From Nocardioides gilvus (GTDB lineage Bacteria > Actinomycetota > Actinomycetes > Propionibacteriales > Nocardioidaceae), in NCBI RefSeq assembly GCF_003194605.1, contig NZ_QHKY01000003.1, positions 248,001-312,000 of the forward strand: 64,000 bases of DNA, written 5' to 3'. A model generated the notes under the pieces. The model did no database searches. It had not been told where the DNA came from and worked only from the letters and a program-made list of their open reading frames with translations. The position numbers and the translations under genes are program-made. Positions 7,415-15,799 of this stretch are shown here, one piece after another. Position 1 is the stretch's first letter; each line of letters begins with the position of its first letter.

Positions 7415-10139
7415 GCACCAACCGGTCACCACCCGACCGGACCCGGTCCCGGGTCCAGGTCCAGGGCAACGTCCGGCCCTGGACGAAGAGCTCGGTCTGG
7501 TCGGAGTAGTGCGGCGACGCGGGGTGACCCGAGACGCCGGTGAGCGAGACCCACACCGAGTCGTCGAAGTCGGCGAGGTCGACCACCATCCGCATCGACG
7601 GAGCACTGGTGACATTGAACCCTTCCCCGGCCTGCCAGGCGGTCGCGTTGGGGGCCGACGACCCGCCGCCGATGCCGCCCCCGTTGCGGTTGAAGATCGC
7701 CTCGACGAGGCCGATACCGGAGGTGCCGAGACTCTGGTGGGTCAGTTCGAGTTGGTGCAGGTGACCCCACGACCACTCCCGGGGTCGCACCGACCGGAGT
7801 TGGGTCAGCTCGTCGCGGGCCTCGACCAGGGCCTGGCGCAGCACCACGTCGCGGTCCTCGATCTCATCGTCGGTGCGTCGGTCGTCCCACAGCGCGTGGG
7901 ACGGACGGGTGAGCAGCTCTTCGAGCACCTGGACCCAGCGACTGCCACCGTCGGGATGGATCCGCGCCCGCAGGTCGTCGTGGAAGGTGAGGGCCAGCAC
8001 CCGCTCGGCGACGACGTTGAAGTAGGCCGCGGCGGCACTGTCCGGGTCGTCCTGGAAGTCCCACCCGGCCAGCAGGTCGACCCCCTCACCGACGTACGTG
8101 CCGAGGTCGTCGCGCTCGGCGACCTCGAGCAGGTGCGGGACCAGCGCGCGGGCCATCGGGTTGTCGGCGTCGAGCTGGATCCGGCTCATGTCGGCGACCG
8201 TGAGCTCGCTGCGACCCTCGAGCAGCTCACGGATCCGTTGGGCCCGGTAGCCGGCGTCCCAGTCGTCGGTGAGGTAGGGCTCCTGGTCAGGTCCGGTGAC
8301 GGCCTGGTTGGCGGTCACGATGACCCCGTCGGCGGGATTCAGCACCGACGGCAGCTCGTCGAAGGGCACGTGCCGGCCGGTCCAGTCGTTCGCCTTCACC
8401 CAGCCGGCGGCTGGCCTGCGACCGTCGTGATCCTTGCGCCGCACCGGCACCTTGCCCGGTGCCTGGTAACCGATGTTGCCGTCCCGGTCGGCGTAGACGA
8501 GGTTCTGCGAGGGGACGTCGAAGAGCGCGGCCGCCTCGCGGAACGACTCCCAGTCCTCTGCCCGGTTGAGCGCGAAGATCGCGTCCGCGGTCGTGCCGGG
8601 CTGCAGGGCGGTCCAGGCCAGCGCGACGGCGTACGGCTCCGTGGCCGCCCACGCAGGAGGGGTTGCGCGAGCAGCCGCGTTGGCCCCGATCGAGCTGGTC
8701 TCCTGGTCCACGTCGGAGATCAGCGGTCCGTGCTCGGTGGCGCGCACGGTGAGGTCGAAGTCCTCCTCGCCGCGCACCTCGATGGTCTCGCGTCGGCGCG
8801 TGAGTGGCTTGGACTCCCTGCCGTGCTCCCAGCGCTCGCCGGTGACCCGCTCCAGGTAGAGATCCGTCACGTCAGGACCGAGGTTGGTGAACCCCCAGGC
8901 GATGGCGGCGTTGTGCCCGATCACGACGCCGGGCAACCCGGAGAACGTGAAACCGGCGACGTCGAGGGTGCACTCGGGCGTGATCTCACGGCAGTGCAGG
9001 CCCATCTGCATCCAGATGCCGGGCTGGGTGGCGGACAGGTGCGGGTCATTGGCGAGCAGCGGCATTCCCGACGCGGTCAGTTCGCCGGAGACCACCCACG
9101 AGTTGGAGCCGATCCCGTCCCCCTTGCCGAGCAACGCCGGCATCGCGTTGACGCTGCTCCGCACCGAGTCCAGGGCCTGGGCCGCGGCCGGGGCGTCGAG
9201 GTCGTCGGACGAGTCGTCGCCGGCGAGGTCAGGCTCCGGCTCGTCGTCGGGCGGGGTGCTTGGGTCTGGACCGGAGTCTGGACTCGAGTCCGGGCCCGAG
9301 TCTGGGCCCGAGTCTGGGCCCGAGTCTGGGCCCGAGTCTGGGCTGGGCTCCAGGATGGGCGCCCGGAGCGAGTGCTCGTACTCGGGGTGCAGGGCCTTCA
9401 CGACCCGCGGCTCGTTGTCGAGTGCAGCGACCGCTCGGTCGATCTCCTTGCTCATGTTGCCGCGCAGGTCCCAGGCCATCGCCTTGAGCCAGGCCAGCGA
9501 GTCGACGGCCGTCCACTTCGCCGGCGTGTAGTCCAGACCGGTGAGTCCGAGCAGCGTGTACTCGAGGGCCATCTCGCCGGGCGAGTTCTGGGAGATGTAG
9601 GCGTTGACACCCTCGGCGTAGGAGTCGAGGAGCGTACGGGTGCTCGTGCTGATCACTCCGAGCTCCCGCTCGGCGACGCGACGCCATCCCATCGTCCGCA
9701 CCATCTTGTCGCTGGCCAGCCCCTCGGCACCGAAGAGCTCGGCGAGTCGACCCGCGGTCGCGTGGCGGCGTACGTCCATCTCGAAGAAGCGCTCCTGGGC
9801 ATGCACGTATCCCTGCGCGCGCACGAGGTCGCGGTCGGTGTCACCGAAGAGGCGCGGGATGCCCTGCTCGTCGCGGAAAACCTCGACCGCGTCACCAAGA
9901 CCGGGCAGGGTGATCTCGCCGCTCGTGGTGGGCAGCGGCTGGCGGTAGAGGTGCACGGCGATCGCGGTGGTGACAACCAGCGTCAGCACCAACGCACTGA
10001 CCACCCCGGTGGTGACGTGGGCCCACGTCGGCCAGACCCGGTAGCTCTCCCACCAGGACAGATGCGCAGTCTCGGGGGCGGCGTTCGTGGTGTGCGTGGC
10101 GTTCATGCTGTTCGTGGCGTTCGGTCCAGGAGTGGTCAT
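7398..10139 (-). CDS. Penicillin acylase family protein (membrane-anchored Ntn-hydrolase)
   Basis: 913 residues. A cytoplasmic Thr/Asn-rich start is followed by one transmembrane or signal-anchor helix (about 43-64), so the enzyme works outside the membrane. The alpha-chain region begins near 70 (EVFRDEQGIPRLFGD, ..VRAQGYVHAQERFFEMD). The autocatalytic site is GIGSNSWVVSGE, where cleavage before Ser345 would make it the N-terminal nucleophile, followed by the family motif PLLANDPHL. Between alpha and beta chains lies a spacer with six or so DSGP repeats (about 267-291) and an acidic Pro/Asp stretch. Family members hydrolyse amides such as penicillin G, cephalosporin side chains or acyl-homoserine lactones; the substrate here is unknown. 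The start is chosen as the only one giving the anchor helix. Confidence 0.85.
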   Translation of the reverse strand: MTTPGPNATNSMNATHTTNAAPETAHLSWWESYRVWPTWAHVTTGVVSALVLTLVVTTAIAVHLYRQPLPTTSGEITLPGLGDAVEVFRDEQGIPRLFGDTDRDLVRAQGYVHAQERFFEMDVRRHATAGRLAELFGAEGLASDKMVRTMGWRRVAERELGVISTSTRTLLDSYAEGVNAYISQNSPGEMALEYTLLGLTGLDYTPAKWTAVDSLAWLKAMAWDLRGNMSKEIDRAVAALDNEPRVVKALHPEYEHSLRAPILEPSPDSGPDSGPDSGPDSGPDSSPDSGPDPSTPPDDEPEPDLAGDDSSDDLDAPAAAQALDSVRSSVNAMPALLGKGDGIGSNSWVVSGELTASGMPLLANDPHLSATQPGIWMQMGLHCREITPECTLDVAGFTFSGLPGVVIGHNAAIAWGFTNLGPDVTDLYLERVTGERWEHGRESKPLTRRRETIEVRGEEDFDLTVRATEHGPLISDVDQETSSIGANAAARATPPAWAATEPYAVALAWTALQPGTTADAIFALNRAEDWESFREAAALFDVPSQNLVYADRDGNIGYQAPGKVPVRRKDHDGRRPAAGWVKANDWTGRHVPFDELPSVLNPADGVIVTANQAVTGPDQEPYLTDDWDAGYRAQRIRELLEGRSELTVADMSRIQLDADNPMARALVPHLLEVAERDDLGTYVGEGVDLLAGWDFQDDPDSAAAAYFNVVAERVLALTFHDDLRARIHPDGGSRWVQVLEELLTRPSHALWDDRRTDDEIEDRDVVLRQALVEARDELTQLRSVRPREWSWGHLHQLELTHQSLGTSGIGLVEAIFNRNGGGIGGGSSAPNATAWQAGEGFNVTSAPSMRMVVDLADFDDSVWVSLTGVSGHPASPHYSDQTELFVQGRTLPWTWTRDRVRSGGDRLVLTPDA
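9264..9342. repeat. 12-bp tandem repeat inside the acylase spacer
   Basis: Four perfect copies of CCCGAGTCTGGG occupy 9295-9342, with degraded copies back to about 9264. On the coding strand each unit encodes Asp-Ser-Gly-Pro in frame, so copy-number changes would not shift the reading frame. The repeat falls in the linker that family precursors remove during maturation. Confidence 0.9.
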
Positions 10140-10169
10140 CGTCGGTCATTCTGCCCATTTTTCTTGCCG

Positions 10170-10175
10170 TAGGAT
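10170..10175 (+). promoter_or_regulatory. Leaderless -10 element for the FmdB-family gene
   Basis: TAGGAT is followed by 7 nt and the GTG at 10183. The AGGA within it could alternatively serve as a ribosome-binding site if transcription starts further upstream. Confidence 0.4.
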
Positions 10176-10182
10176 GTGCGAC

Positions 10183-10521
10183 GTGCCGACCTACCAGTAC
10201 GCCTGCACCCAGTGCGAGCACGCCTTCGAGCAGTTCCAGAGCTTCAGCGACGACACCCTGACCGTCTGCCCCGAGTGCCAGGGTCGGCTCCGCAAGGTGT
10301 TCAACGCTGTCGGAGTCGTCTTCAAGGGTTCCGGGTTCTACCGCACCGACAGTCGCTCCGGGTCGTCCTCGAGCCTCGCCGGCTCCAGCGCAGGTGCCTC
10401 CGACTCGGGCACTGCCACGGCCACCAAGGATTCCTCCTCGAGCACCTCGAGCACCGCGAGCACCTCGAGCAGTTCGTCCGGCAGTTCGTCCGGCTCGAGC
10501 AGTTCGTCCAGCAGCGACTGA
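10183..10521 (+). CDS. FmdB-family zinc ribbon protein
   Basis: 112 residues starting VPTYQYACTQCEHAFEQFQS, the family hallmark, with the second pair CPEC giving a four-Cys zinc ribbon in the first 35 residues. The segment VGVVFKGSGFYRTDSR is also typical. The last 60 residues are almost only Ser, Gly, Thr and Ala and are probably disordered. I start at the GTG at 10183 because homologues begin M-P-T-Y-x-Y; an ATG nine bases upstream is possible. The function is unknown; the name comes from genes next to formamide metabolism loci. Divergent from the acylase gene. Confidence 0.88.
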   Translation: MPTYQYACTQCEHAFEQFQSFSDDTLTVCPECQGRLRKVFNAVGVVFKGSGFYRTDSRSGSSSSLAGSSAGASDSGTATATKDSSSSTSSTASTSSSSSGSSSGSSSSSSSD

Positions 10522-10631
10522 TCCGCCCGAGACCTCCTCGGGGTCTCCACAGGTCGTCTGGTCGGGTGTGTCTCGCGGCTCCTGTGGATCGTCTCGCTCC
10601 GCCGGTGCCGTGACTGCCTACCGTCACGGTC

Positions 10632-11297
10632 ATGGTGACTGACACTGGGCCAACCGGCTCTGCATCACGTGACGTACGCCGGGGTTCCGACCGGGTGCGG
10701 CGCCTCCTGCGTACGCGGGTGCTCGCCCACCGTCGCCTGCTCGCCTTCTGCTGCGTGGTCGCGGCGGTCGCCAGTGCGCTGCACGTGCTGGCACCCCCGG
10801 CGCCCACGACCGTACGGGTCCGCGTCGCCGCAACCGACGTCGCGGCCGGTAGCGTCCTGGGCGCCGACGACCTGACCTGGGTCGCCTTCGCCGAGGGGAC
10901 CGTCCCTGACGGCGTCGCCGAGACACCGGTGGGGCGCACCACGACCGGCCCCGTACGCCGCGGCGAGCCGATCACCGACGCCCGCCTCGTCGCGCCGGAT
11001 CTGATGCAAGGCCACGAGGACCGGGTCGCGGTCCCCGTGCGGTTGCCCGATCCGGCTGCGGTGGCCCTGCTCCGCACCGGTGACAGGGTGGACCTCCTCG
11101 CCGCGGACCCGGCCAGCGGGCGGGCGCTCACCGTCGCGCGAACGGCGTTGGTCGTCAGCGTCCCTCACGACGAGGAGGCGGTGGCGAGCCAGGGCCAGGC
11201 CGGGCGAGTGGTCGTACTGGCGATCGCTCCCGAAGAGGTGGAAGCCGTGACAGTGGCCGCGGTCCGGGACTTCCTCACCATCGCCTGGTCGGGCTAG
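10632..11297 (+). CDS. SAF-domain protein (CpaB/RcpC-like)
   Basis: 221 residues. A basic N-terminus (..DVRRGSDRVRRLLRTRVLAHRR) precedes one membrane helix (about 37-53). An SAF domain then starts near residue 62 (VRVAATDVAAGSVLGADDL..) and includes VGRTTTGPVRRGEPITDARLV. A second beta-rich part (RVAVPVRLPDPAAVALLRTGDRVDLLA) matches the RcpC-like periplasmic region of Flp pilus assembly proteins. No other tad/flp gene is in the window, so a pilus role is not supported by context. Actinobacteria often carry such single SAF genes. Confidence 0.75.
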   Translation: MVTDTGPTGSASRDVRRGSDRVRRLLRTRVLAHRRLLAFCCVVAAVASALHVLAPPAPTTVRVRVAATDVAAGSVLGADDLTWVAFAEGTVPDGVAETPVGRTTTGPVRRGEPITDARLVAPDLMQGHEDRVAVPVRLPDPAAVALLRTGDRVDLLAADPASGRALTVARTALVVSVPHDEEAVASQGQAGRVVVLAIAPEEVEAVTVAAVRDFLTIAWSG

Positions 11298-11344
11298 CGT
11301 TTCAGTGCGGCCATCGCGGCCGCTCACGATCACCAGGAGAGAAC

Positions 11345-11719
11345 ATGACTGGCTTCAAGAACTTCATCATGAAGGGCAACCTGATCGAGTTGGCCACGGC
11401 CTTCATCATGGCCACTGCCTTCGCGAGCGTGGTCACGGCGACCGTCGCGCTCCTCATGGACCTGATCGGAAAGGTGGGGGGCACCCCCGACTTCTCGAAC
11501 TACGCACCCGGCGGGGTCTCGGTCGGCGCGTGGCTCACCGCGCTGATCTCGTTCCTGATCCTGGCTGCGGTGGTCTACTTCGCCATCGTCATGCCCTACA
11601 CCAAGGCCCAGGAGAAGTGGTTCCCGAAGAAGAACGAAGACGAGGTCGGCACTCCCGAGGACGTGGCCCTGCTCACCGAGATCCGCGACCTGCTGCAGGC
11701 TCAGCGCGGAGGCCTCTGA
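11345..11719 (+). CDS. mscL: Large-conductance mechanosensitive channel MscL
   Basis: 124 residues. The N-terminal amphipathic helix GFKNFIMKGNLIELATAFIM runs into TM1, a periplasmic loop (about 42-58) leads to TM2 (LTALISFLILAAVVYFAIVM), and the C-terminal helical bundle segment contains TPEDVALLTEIRDLLQAQ. MscL is a homopentamer that opens under membrane tension and releases solutes on osmotic downshock. A good ribosome-binding site (AGGAGA) lies 6 nt before the ATG. The gene follows the SAF gene by 47 bp and may be cotranscribed. Confidence 0.93.
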   Translation: MTGFKNFIMKGNLIELATAFIMATAFASVVTATVALLMDLIGKVGGTPDFSNYAPGGVSVGAWLTALISFLILAAVVYFAIVMPYTKAQEKWFPKKNEDEVGTPEDVALLTEIRDLLQAQRGGL

Positions 11720-11723
11720 GCGC

Positions 11724-11996
11724 TCAGCCGCCGTGGTGCGGCGGCACCTGCCGCCGCAGCCAGGCGTCGTTCGCTGACTCCTGCGAGCCGCCGCGACCCT
11801 GACCCCGTTCGTCACGGGTCGTGGTGGGCAGCACGTCACCGAAGATCTCTGCGAGCCGGCGCTTGCGCTCCCAGTCGGACAACTCCTCGGGGCTTGCTGC
11901 ACCCGAGGTCGCGGTTTCGGTATCGGCCTCGCCCGGGGCCGACGGGTCGACGTGGACTCCCTCGTCGACTCCGGTCGGTTCCGTGGGTTCAGTCAT
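11724..11996 (-). CDS. Conserved actinobacterial hypothetical protein
   Basis: 90 residues from the ATG at 11996, chosen because AAGGGGAA lies about 8 nt upstream; a TTG at 12038 would add 14 residues overlapping the LCP stop. The N-terminal half is acidic and Thr/Pro-rich. The C-terminal half has a compact conserved-looking helix-turn: SDWERKRRLAEIFGDVLPTT, then TRDERG and a WLRRQVPPHHGG end. No catalytic motif, signal or membrane segment is visible and I do not know its function. It follows the LCP gene directly, so cotranscription is likely. Confidence 0.65.
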   Translation of the reverse strand: MTEPTEPTGVDEGVHVDPSAPGEADTETATSGAASPEELSDWERKRRLAEIFGDVLPTTTRDERGQGRGGSQESANDAWLRRQVPPHHGG

Positions 11997-12034
11997 GGCT
12001 GATTCCCCTTCCCCGTCCATCAGGCCCGTCACGG

Positions 12035-13231
12035 TCAAGCGCAGAGCGCCTTGCCGCGGGCAGCCTCGATCTCGGCCTGGGTGGGCTCCTCGTCTGCCTC
12101 CGGGCCGGACGGGCTCGCTGACGGAGAGGGCTTCTCCTTCTTCGACCCGGGCGCCTCGTCCGCGCGGATGGACTTCTCACTCAGCGACTTGCTGAGCGGC
12201 TTGTCGCGCGCGATCCGGCTCCAGAGGTCGTCGGCCTCCGCGGTCCACCGAACTCGACCGCGGAACTCCGGCTCCTGCGGGTACTCGAACGGCACCGTGA
12301 TGAACTCGACCTTGTTGAGCCCGACACCGTTGAGGCTCGCCCCGAGGCCACCCAACTTGGGAATGTCCTTGAGCCCGGGCGAGACGGTCAGCGACTTGGT
12401 CGCAGCGTTGAGGAACTTCACCACCCGGTCGGGACGGGTCAGGGTGCCGGCGGAGACCACCTTGTTGACGAGGGAGGCGATGAAGGTCTGCTGGCGGCTG
12501 ATGCGATCGATGTCCGATCCGCTCCCGACCGCCCGCACGCGCACGTAGTCGAGGGCCTCCTCCCCCATGATCTCGCGCTCGCCCGCGGCAAGGTAGATGC
12601 CGTGCTCGGAGTCGTCGATCTCGTAGGGCAGGCAGATCGGGACGCCGCCCACCGCGTCGACCATGCCCTTGAAGCCGTTGAAGTCCAGGACGACGAAGTC
12701 GTCGACCCGCACACCGGTGGACTGCTCGAACTGCTCCACGGTGCAGGCTTCCTGCCCCACCGAATAGGCCTTGTTCCACATCTGGTTCTCGCCACCGGGG
12801 ATCTCGTTGTCCGGTCCGCAGTCGGGGCGGGTGACGAGCGAGTCCCGAGGGATCGACACGCCGTACGCACGACTGCGGTCGGCTGCGATGTGCAGGAGGA
12901 TCGTGGTGTCGGAACCAGCCGCACCAGTCTCTCCGTCGATCTTGTTGCCCTCCCCGTCACGGGTGTCGGAGGCCATGATCAAGATGCTGATGGCCTGCTT
13001 CGGGCCGTACTCCTCAGGGCGGTCATCGACCTGGTTGAAGCCGTCACTGATGTTGAGGTTGCCGTTGAGGTGGCGGTAGACGAAGACGACCGAGAGCCCC
13101 GTGACCAGGCCGAGCACCAGCAGCGTGGCCATCAGCACGGTGGCGACGGTGTGCTTCTTCTTCGACTTGCCACGACGTTTGGGAACGCCGGGAGCGCGCG
13201 GGGAGAGCGGCTCTTCCTCGGACACAGACAC
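12035..13231 (-). CDS. LCP (LytR-CpsA-Psr) family cell-envelope glycopolymer ligase
   Basis: 398 residues. A basic cytoplasmic start (PKRRGKSKKK) is followed by a TM helix (about 30-50). The LCP core then shows ISILIMASDTRDGEG with the Asp/Arg that bind pyrophosphate, SDTTILLHIAADRSRAYGVSIPRDSLV, a VDAVGGVPICLPYEIDD block, and the late motif DYVRVRAVGSGSDIDRISRQQ with the conserved Arg residues. LCP enzymes transfer wall teichoic acid, arabinogalactan or similar polymers from a lipid carrier to peptidoglycan. The tail (about 365-398) is charged and Pro/Ser-rich. The GTG start at 13231 precedes the TM helix by about 30 residues. Confidence 0.9.
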   Translation of the reverse strand: MSVSEEEPLSPRAPGVPKRRGKSKKKHTVATVLMATLLVLGLVTGLSVVFVYRHLNGNLNISDGFNQVDDRPEEYGPKQAISILIMASDTRDGEGNKIDGETGAAGSDTTILLHIAADRSRAYGVSIPRDSLVTRPDCGPDNEIPGGENQMWNKAYSVGQEACTVEQFEQSTGVRVDDFVVLDFNGFKGMVDAVGGVPICLPYEIDDSEHGIYLAAGEREIMGEEALDYVRVRAVGSGSDIDRISRQQTFIASLVNKVVSAGTLTRPDRVVKFLNAATKSLTVSPGLKDIPKLGGLGASLNGVGLNKVEFITVPFEYPQEPEFRGRVRWTAEADDLWSRIARDKPLSKSLSEKSIRADEAPGSKKEKPSPSASPSGPEADEEPTQAEIEAARGKALCA

Positions 13232-13355
13232 CTCAGGATTTCAGACCATCGCACGACAGGAGTCCTGTCGGACCACTGCCGAATCTACGACAACTTCCCA
13301 ACTCGCCGCACATCGCATCTTGGGCTCACCTGTGACTCCTGTCACGATGTCCTGC

Positions 13356-14549
13356 ATGCCCACGTCACGCCGCCTCGACCTCGTCCTCCTCGGTGCCACC
13401 GGCTTCGCCGGGGCGCTCACCGCAGAGCACCTGGCTGCCCACGCGCCCGCCGGTCTCAGGTGGGCCCTGGCCGGGCGCGACCTCGCCTCCCTCGAGCGGT
13501 TGCGTACGCGTCTGGCCGAGACCACCTGCCCGCCGAGCGAGGTGCTGCATGCTGACGTGACGGACGCGACGACGATCCGGGACCTGGCCGCCAGCACCAG
13601 GCTGGTGATCACCACGGTCGGCCCCTACCTGCGCCACGGTGAGGCAGTGGTGGCGGCGTGCGCAGCCGCTGGGACCGACTACGTCGACCTGACCGGTGAG
13701 GCAGAGTTCGTGGACCGCACCTACCTCCGTCACCACGAGACCGCCGTGCGGACCGGAGCTCGACTGGTCCACTGCTGCGGTTTCGACTCCGTGCCGCACG
13801 ACCTGGGTGTCCAGTTCACCGTCGAACACCTGCCCGACGACGTGCCGTTGACCGTGCGTGGAGTCGTCCGCTCGTCGGCGGCCTTCTCCGGGGGCACCTT
13901 CCACTCGGCCCTGGGTGCGGTGTCGCGGATGAAGCAGGCAAAGGCCACTGCCCGGGAGCGGCGTACGCAAGAACCACGCCCGGAGGGACGATCCTCCCGA
14001 GCGGTGGCTCCACGCCCGCAACGTGACCCGGTGCTCAGGTACTGGCTGTTGCCCCTGCCGACGGTCGACCCGATGATCGTGGCCCGGAGCGGCGCGGCCC
14101 TGGACTCGTACGGCCCCCGCTTCACGTACTCGCACCACGCCGGGACGAAGACGCTGCCCATGGCTCTTGCCGGTGTCGTGGGGGTGGGTGGACTGGTGGT
14201 CGCGGCGCAGGTCCCGGCGGTGCGTCGAGCTCTGGCCGCCAGAGTGCCGGCCGGCAGCGGGCCGAGCGAGGAGAAGCGGGAGCGTTCCTGGTTCACCGTC
14301 GACTTCGTCGGCGACGGCGGCGGGAAGCGGGTCCACACCCGGGTCAGCGGAGGGGACCCCGGCTACAGCGAGACTGCAGTGATGCTCGCCGAGTCGGCGC
14401 TGTCGCTGCTCCTGGACGACAACCCCACCACCGCCGGCCAGGTCACCACGGCCGTGGCCATGGGACCGAACCTGCGAGCGCGTCTCGTGAGTCACGGTAT
14501 GCGCTTCGAGGTCGTGGAGGAGTGGGAGCACCTTCCCCCGAACGCCTGA
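13356..14549 (+). CDS. Saccharopine dehydrogenase-like NADP-binding protein (trans-acting enoyl reductase type)
   Basis: 397 residues. It starts with a Rossmann fold, LVLLGATGFAGALTAEHLA, then LAGRDLASLERL, and LVITTVGPYLRHGEAVVAAC followed by GTDYVDLTGEAEFV. This is the pattern of mycobacterial Rv2449c/Rv2953-type proteins, one of which (Rv2953) is the trans-acting enoyl reductase of phenolic glycolipid synthesis. HCCGFDSVPHDLGV is another family block. The C-terminal half has a hydrophobic helix (ALAGVVGVGGLVVAAQVP) that may touch the membrane. No polyketide synthase is nearby, so the substrate is unknown. An ATG nine bases upstream is an equally possible start. Confidence 0.8.
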   Translation: MPTSRRLDLVLLGATGFAGALTAEHLAAHAPAGLRWALAGRDLASLERLRTRLAETTCPPSEVLHADVTDATTIRDLAASTRLVITTVGPYLRHGEAVVAACAAAGTDYVDLTGEAEFVDRTYLRHHETAVRTGARLVHCCGFDSVPHDLGVQFTVEHLPDDVPLTVRGVVRSSAAFSGGTFHSALGAVSRMKQAKATARERRTQEPRPEGRSSRAVAPRPQRDPVLRYWLLPLPTVDPMIVARSGAALDSYGPRFTYSHHAGTKTLPMALAGVVGVGGLVVAAQVPAVRRALAARVPAGSGPSEEKRERSWFTVDFVGDGGGKRVHTRVSGGDPGYSETAVMLAESALSLLLDDNPTTAGQVTTAVAMGPNLRARLVSHGMRFEVVEEWEHLPPNA

Positions 14550-14570
14550 ACCGGACGACTGGACCCGATC

Positions 14571-15461
14571 TCATTCATCTCCAGGTCCCGCGACCACCGT
14601 CGCAGCGGCGCCGACCGCGATGTCAGCGAGCACGAGCGGGGGCCTGATCGTCGAAAGGCTCTTCACCACCTCACTCGACCAGGTCACCGGAGTCGCGGGG
14701 TGCAGTGGGCCGCGGGTGGGCCGTCGGGCACGAGATGTCCGGGCGAGTGCGCCCAGTGCCGTTTCGGCGCGGACCAGCAGCAGCCTCAGCGCCTCGAAGG
14801 AGCGTGCCATGGACTTCAGCGTCCCACTCAGTCTCACCACCAGCATCTCGGCTCGAAGAGCGACCCTGGCCATGACCACGGGGGTCCCGGCGCCGGCGGT
14901 GAGAGCCACGGTGACGGCGCTGCTGGTCGCCATGCCGACGAGCTCTGCGATGGCGTCGCGCACCAGCGTCCTGACGGCGTCCACGATCCCCGAAGCCAGC
15001 CGCATCGCTGCGGCTCCCGCCTGCAGCAGGGTCGCGAACTGGTCGGCGTCGCGGGCCGTGTCATGGGTGAACCGCCGGCAGGCCTCGATGCTCAGCCCCT
15101 CCATCGCCAGGAGGGAGGCAGAGCCACGCCGCAGGTCACCGGCCGCGGTGGTGACCTCACGGGACGCGTCATCGAGTCGGGCGGAGTCGGCCATGACGGC
15201 TGGCGGGTCGCCCGCCAGATCGTCCAACCACGTGCGCAGCGGGCCGACGTGTTCCATGGCCCATCCTGCTCCCGCGGCCGCGAGCGCTCCCACAGGATCG
15301 ACGACCGCTCCGAGAAGACCCATGCCCGCGCTGAGGCCGTGCAACTCGGCTTCGGCCCAGTCCCCGTTGGCCAGGCTGCTGGTCAGCGCAGAGAGATCCT
15401 CCGCCACCCCGGCCCCGGCCAGCGGGTCGGGTTCATCGGCCCACCCGGGCATCACGCCCAT
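14571..15461 (-). CDS. Alanine-rich helical protein in EspC/YbaB cluster (possible type VII secretion substrate)
   Basis: 296 residues, almost all predicted helix by composition and rich in Ala, Leu and small residues. It begins with an acidic segment and contains LHGLSAGMGLLGAVVDPVGALAAAGAGWAMEHV. Long amphipathic helices follow (DDASREVTTAAGDLRRGSAS.., DADQFATLLQAGAAAM..) and a hydrophobic stretch near 172-205. The tail has ARTSRARRPTRGP. No signal peptide or enzymatic motif is visible. The shape recalls WXG100/EspA-like secreted helical proteins, and the two upstream genes support a link with ESX-type secretion. This is inference. It overlaps the EspC-like gene by 10 nt; an ATG 9 nt further in is an alternative start. 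Confidence 0.6.
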   Translation of the reverse strand: MGVMPGWADEPDPLAGAGVAEDLSALTSSLANGDWAEAELHGLSAGMGLLGAVVDPVGALAAAGAGWAMEHVGPLRTWLDDLAGDPPAVMADSARLDDASREVTTAAGDLRRGSASLLAMEGLSIEACRRFTHDTARDADQFATLLQAGAAAMRLASGIVDAVRTLVRDAIAELVGMATSSAVTVALTAGAGTPVVMARVALRAEMLVVRLSGTLKSMARSFEALRLLLVRAETALGALARTSRARRPTRGPLHPATPVTWSSEVVKSLSTIRPPLVLADIAVGAAATVVAGPGDE

Positions 15462-15799
15462 ACCGATCCCGTCCCGTCCTCCACTGTTCCACCCACCGGC
15501 CCGATGTCTCCACCCATCAACCGGGCGACCCCTGCATCTGTCTCCTCCAGGTCACGTGCAGTCGCACGTACCGCCCACGCACCCAGTTCCATGAGCTCGC
15601 CGCACTCCTTCGCCAGGCCTCGGGCCTGCCACACGAAGACCGACACGGCGGGGGTCAGGAACTGGTTGATCCGACCGAAGTGGTCCGCACCGGCGCTCAC
15701 CCCGGCCAGTGTCTCGGCCTGCGGGGGGAGAGCATCGGCTGCCTGGTCCCACACGCGGCCGAAACTGCGCAACGAATCAGGGTGGACGTCGAGGTTCAT
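15452..15799 (-). CDS. EspC-like small helical protein (ESX-1 secretion-associated family)
   Basis: 115 residues starting MNLDVHPDSLRSFGRVWDQA, where the ATG overlaps the stop of the YbaB-like gene (ATGA). The size, the absence of a signal peptide, the helix-turn-helix pattern with a Phe/Trp-containing turn (FGRVWDQ; FVWQARGLAKECGELM) and the start motif resemble the EspC family of type VII secretion-associated proteins. EspC in mycobacteria is co-secreted with EspA. There is no canonical Y-x-x-x-D/E at the very end. Family assignment is from pattern and gene context. Confidence 0.6.
   Translation of the reverse strand: MNLDVHPDSLRSFGRVWDQAADALPPQAETLAGVSAGADHFGRINQFLTPAVSVFVWQARGLAKECGELMELGAWAVRATARDLEETDAGVARLMGGDIGPVGGTVEDGTGSVWA

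Noticed and set aside
9264-9342. CRISPR-like or minisatellite array
   Set aside because: The units are contiguous without spacers and lie in frame inside a coding sequence.
7509-10172. Long plus-strand open frame opposite the acylase
   Set aside because: Antisense to a gene with clear Ntn-hydrolase motifs; no motif or ribosome-binding site of its own.
10529-10547. Terminator after the FmdB-family gene
   Set aside because: Only a 6-bp stem with no T tract; too weak to annotate.
10632-11297. Flp/Tad pilus locus
   Set aside because: Only a single SAF-domain gene is present, with none of the Tad ATPase, prepilin or secretin genes around it.
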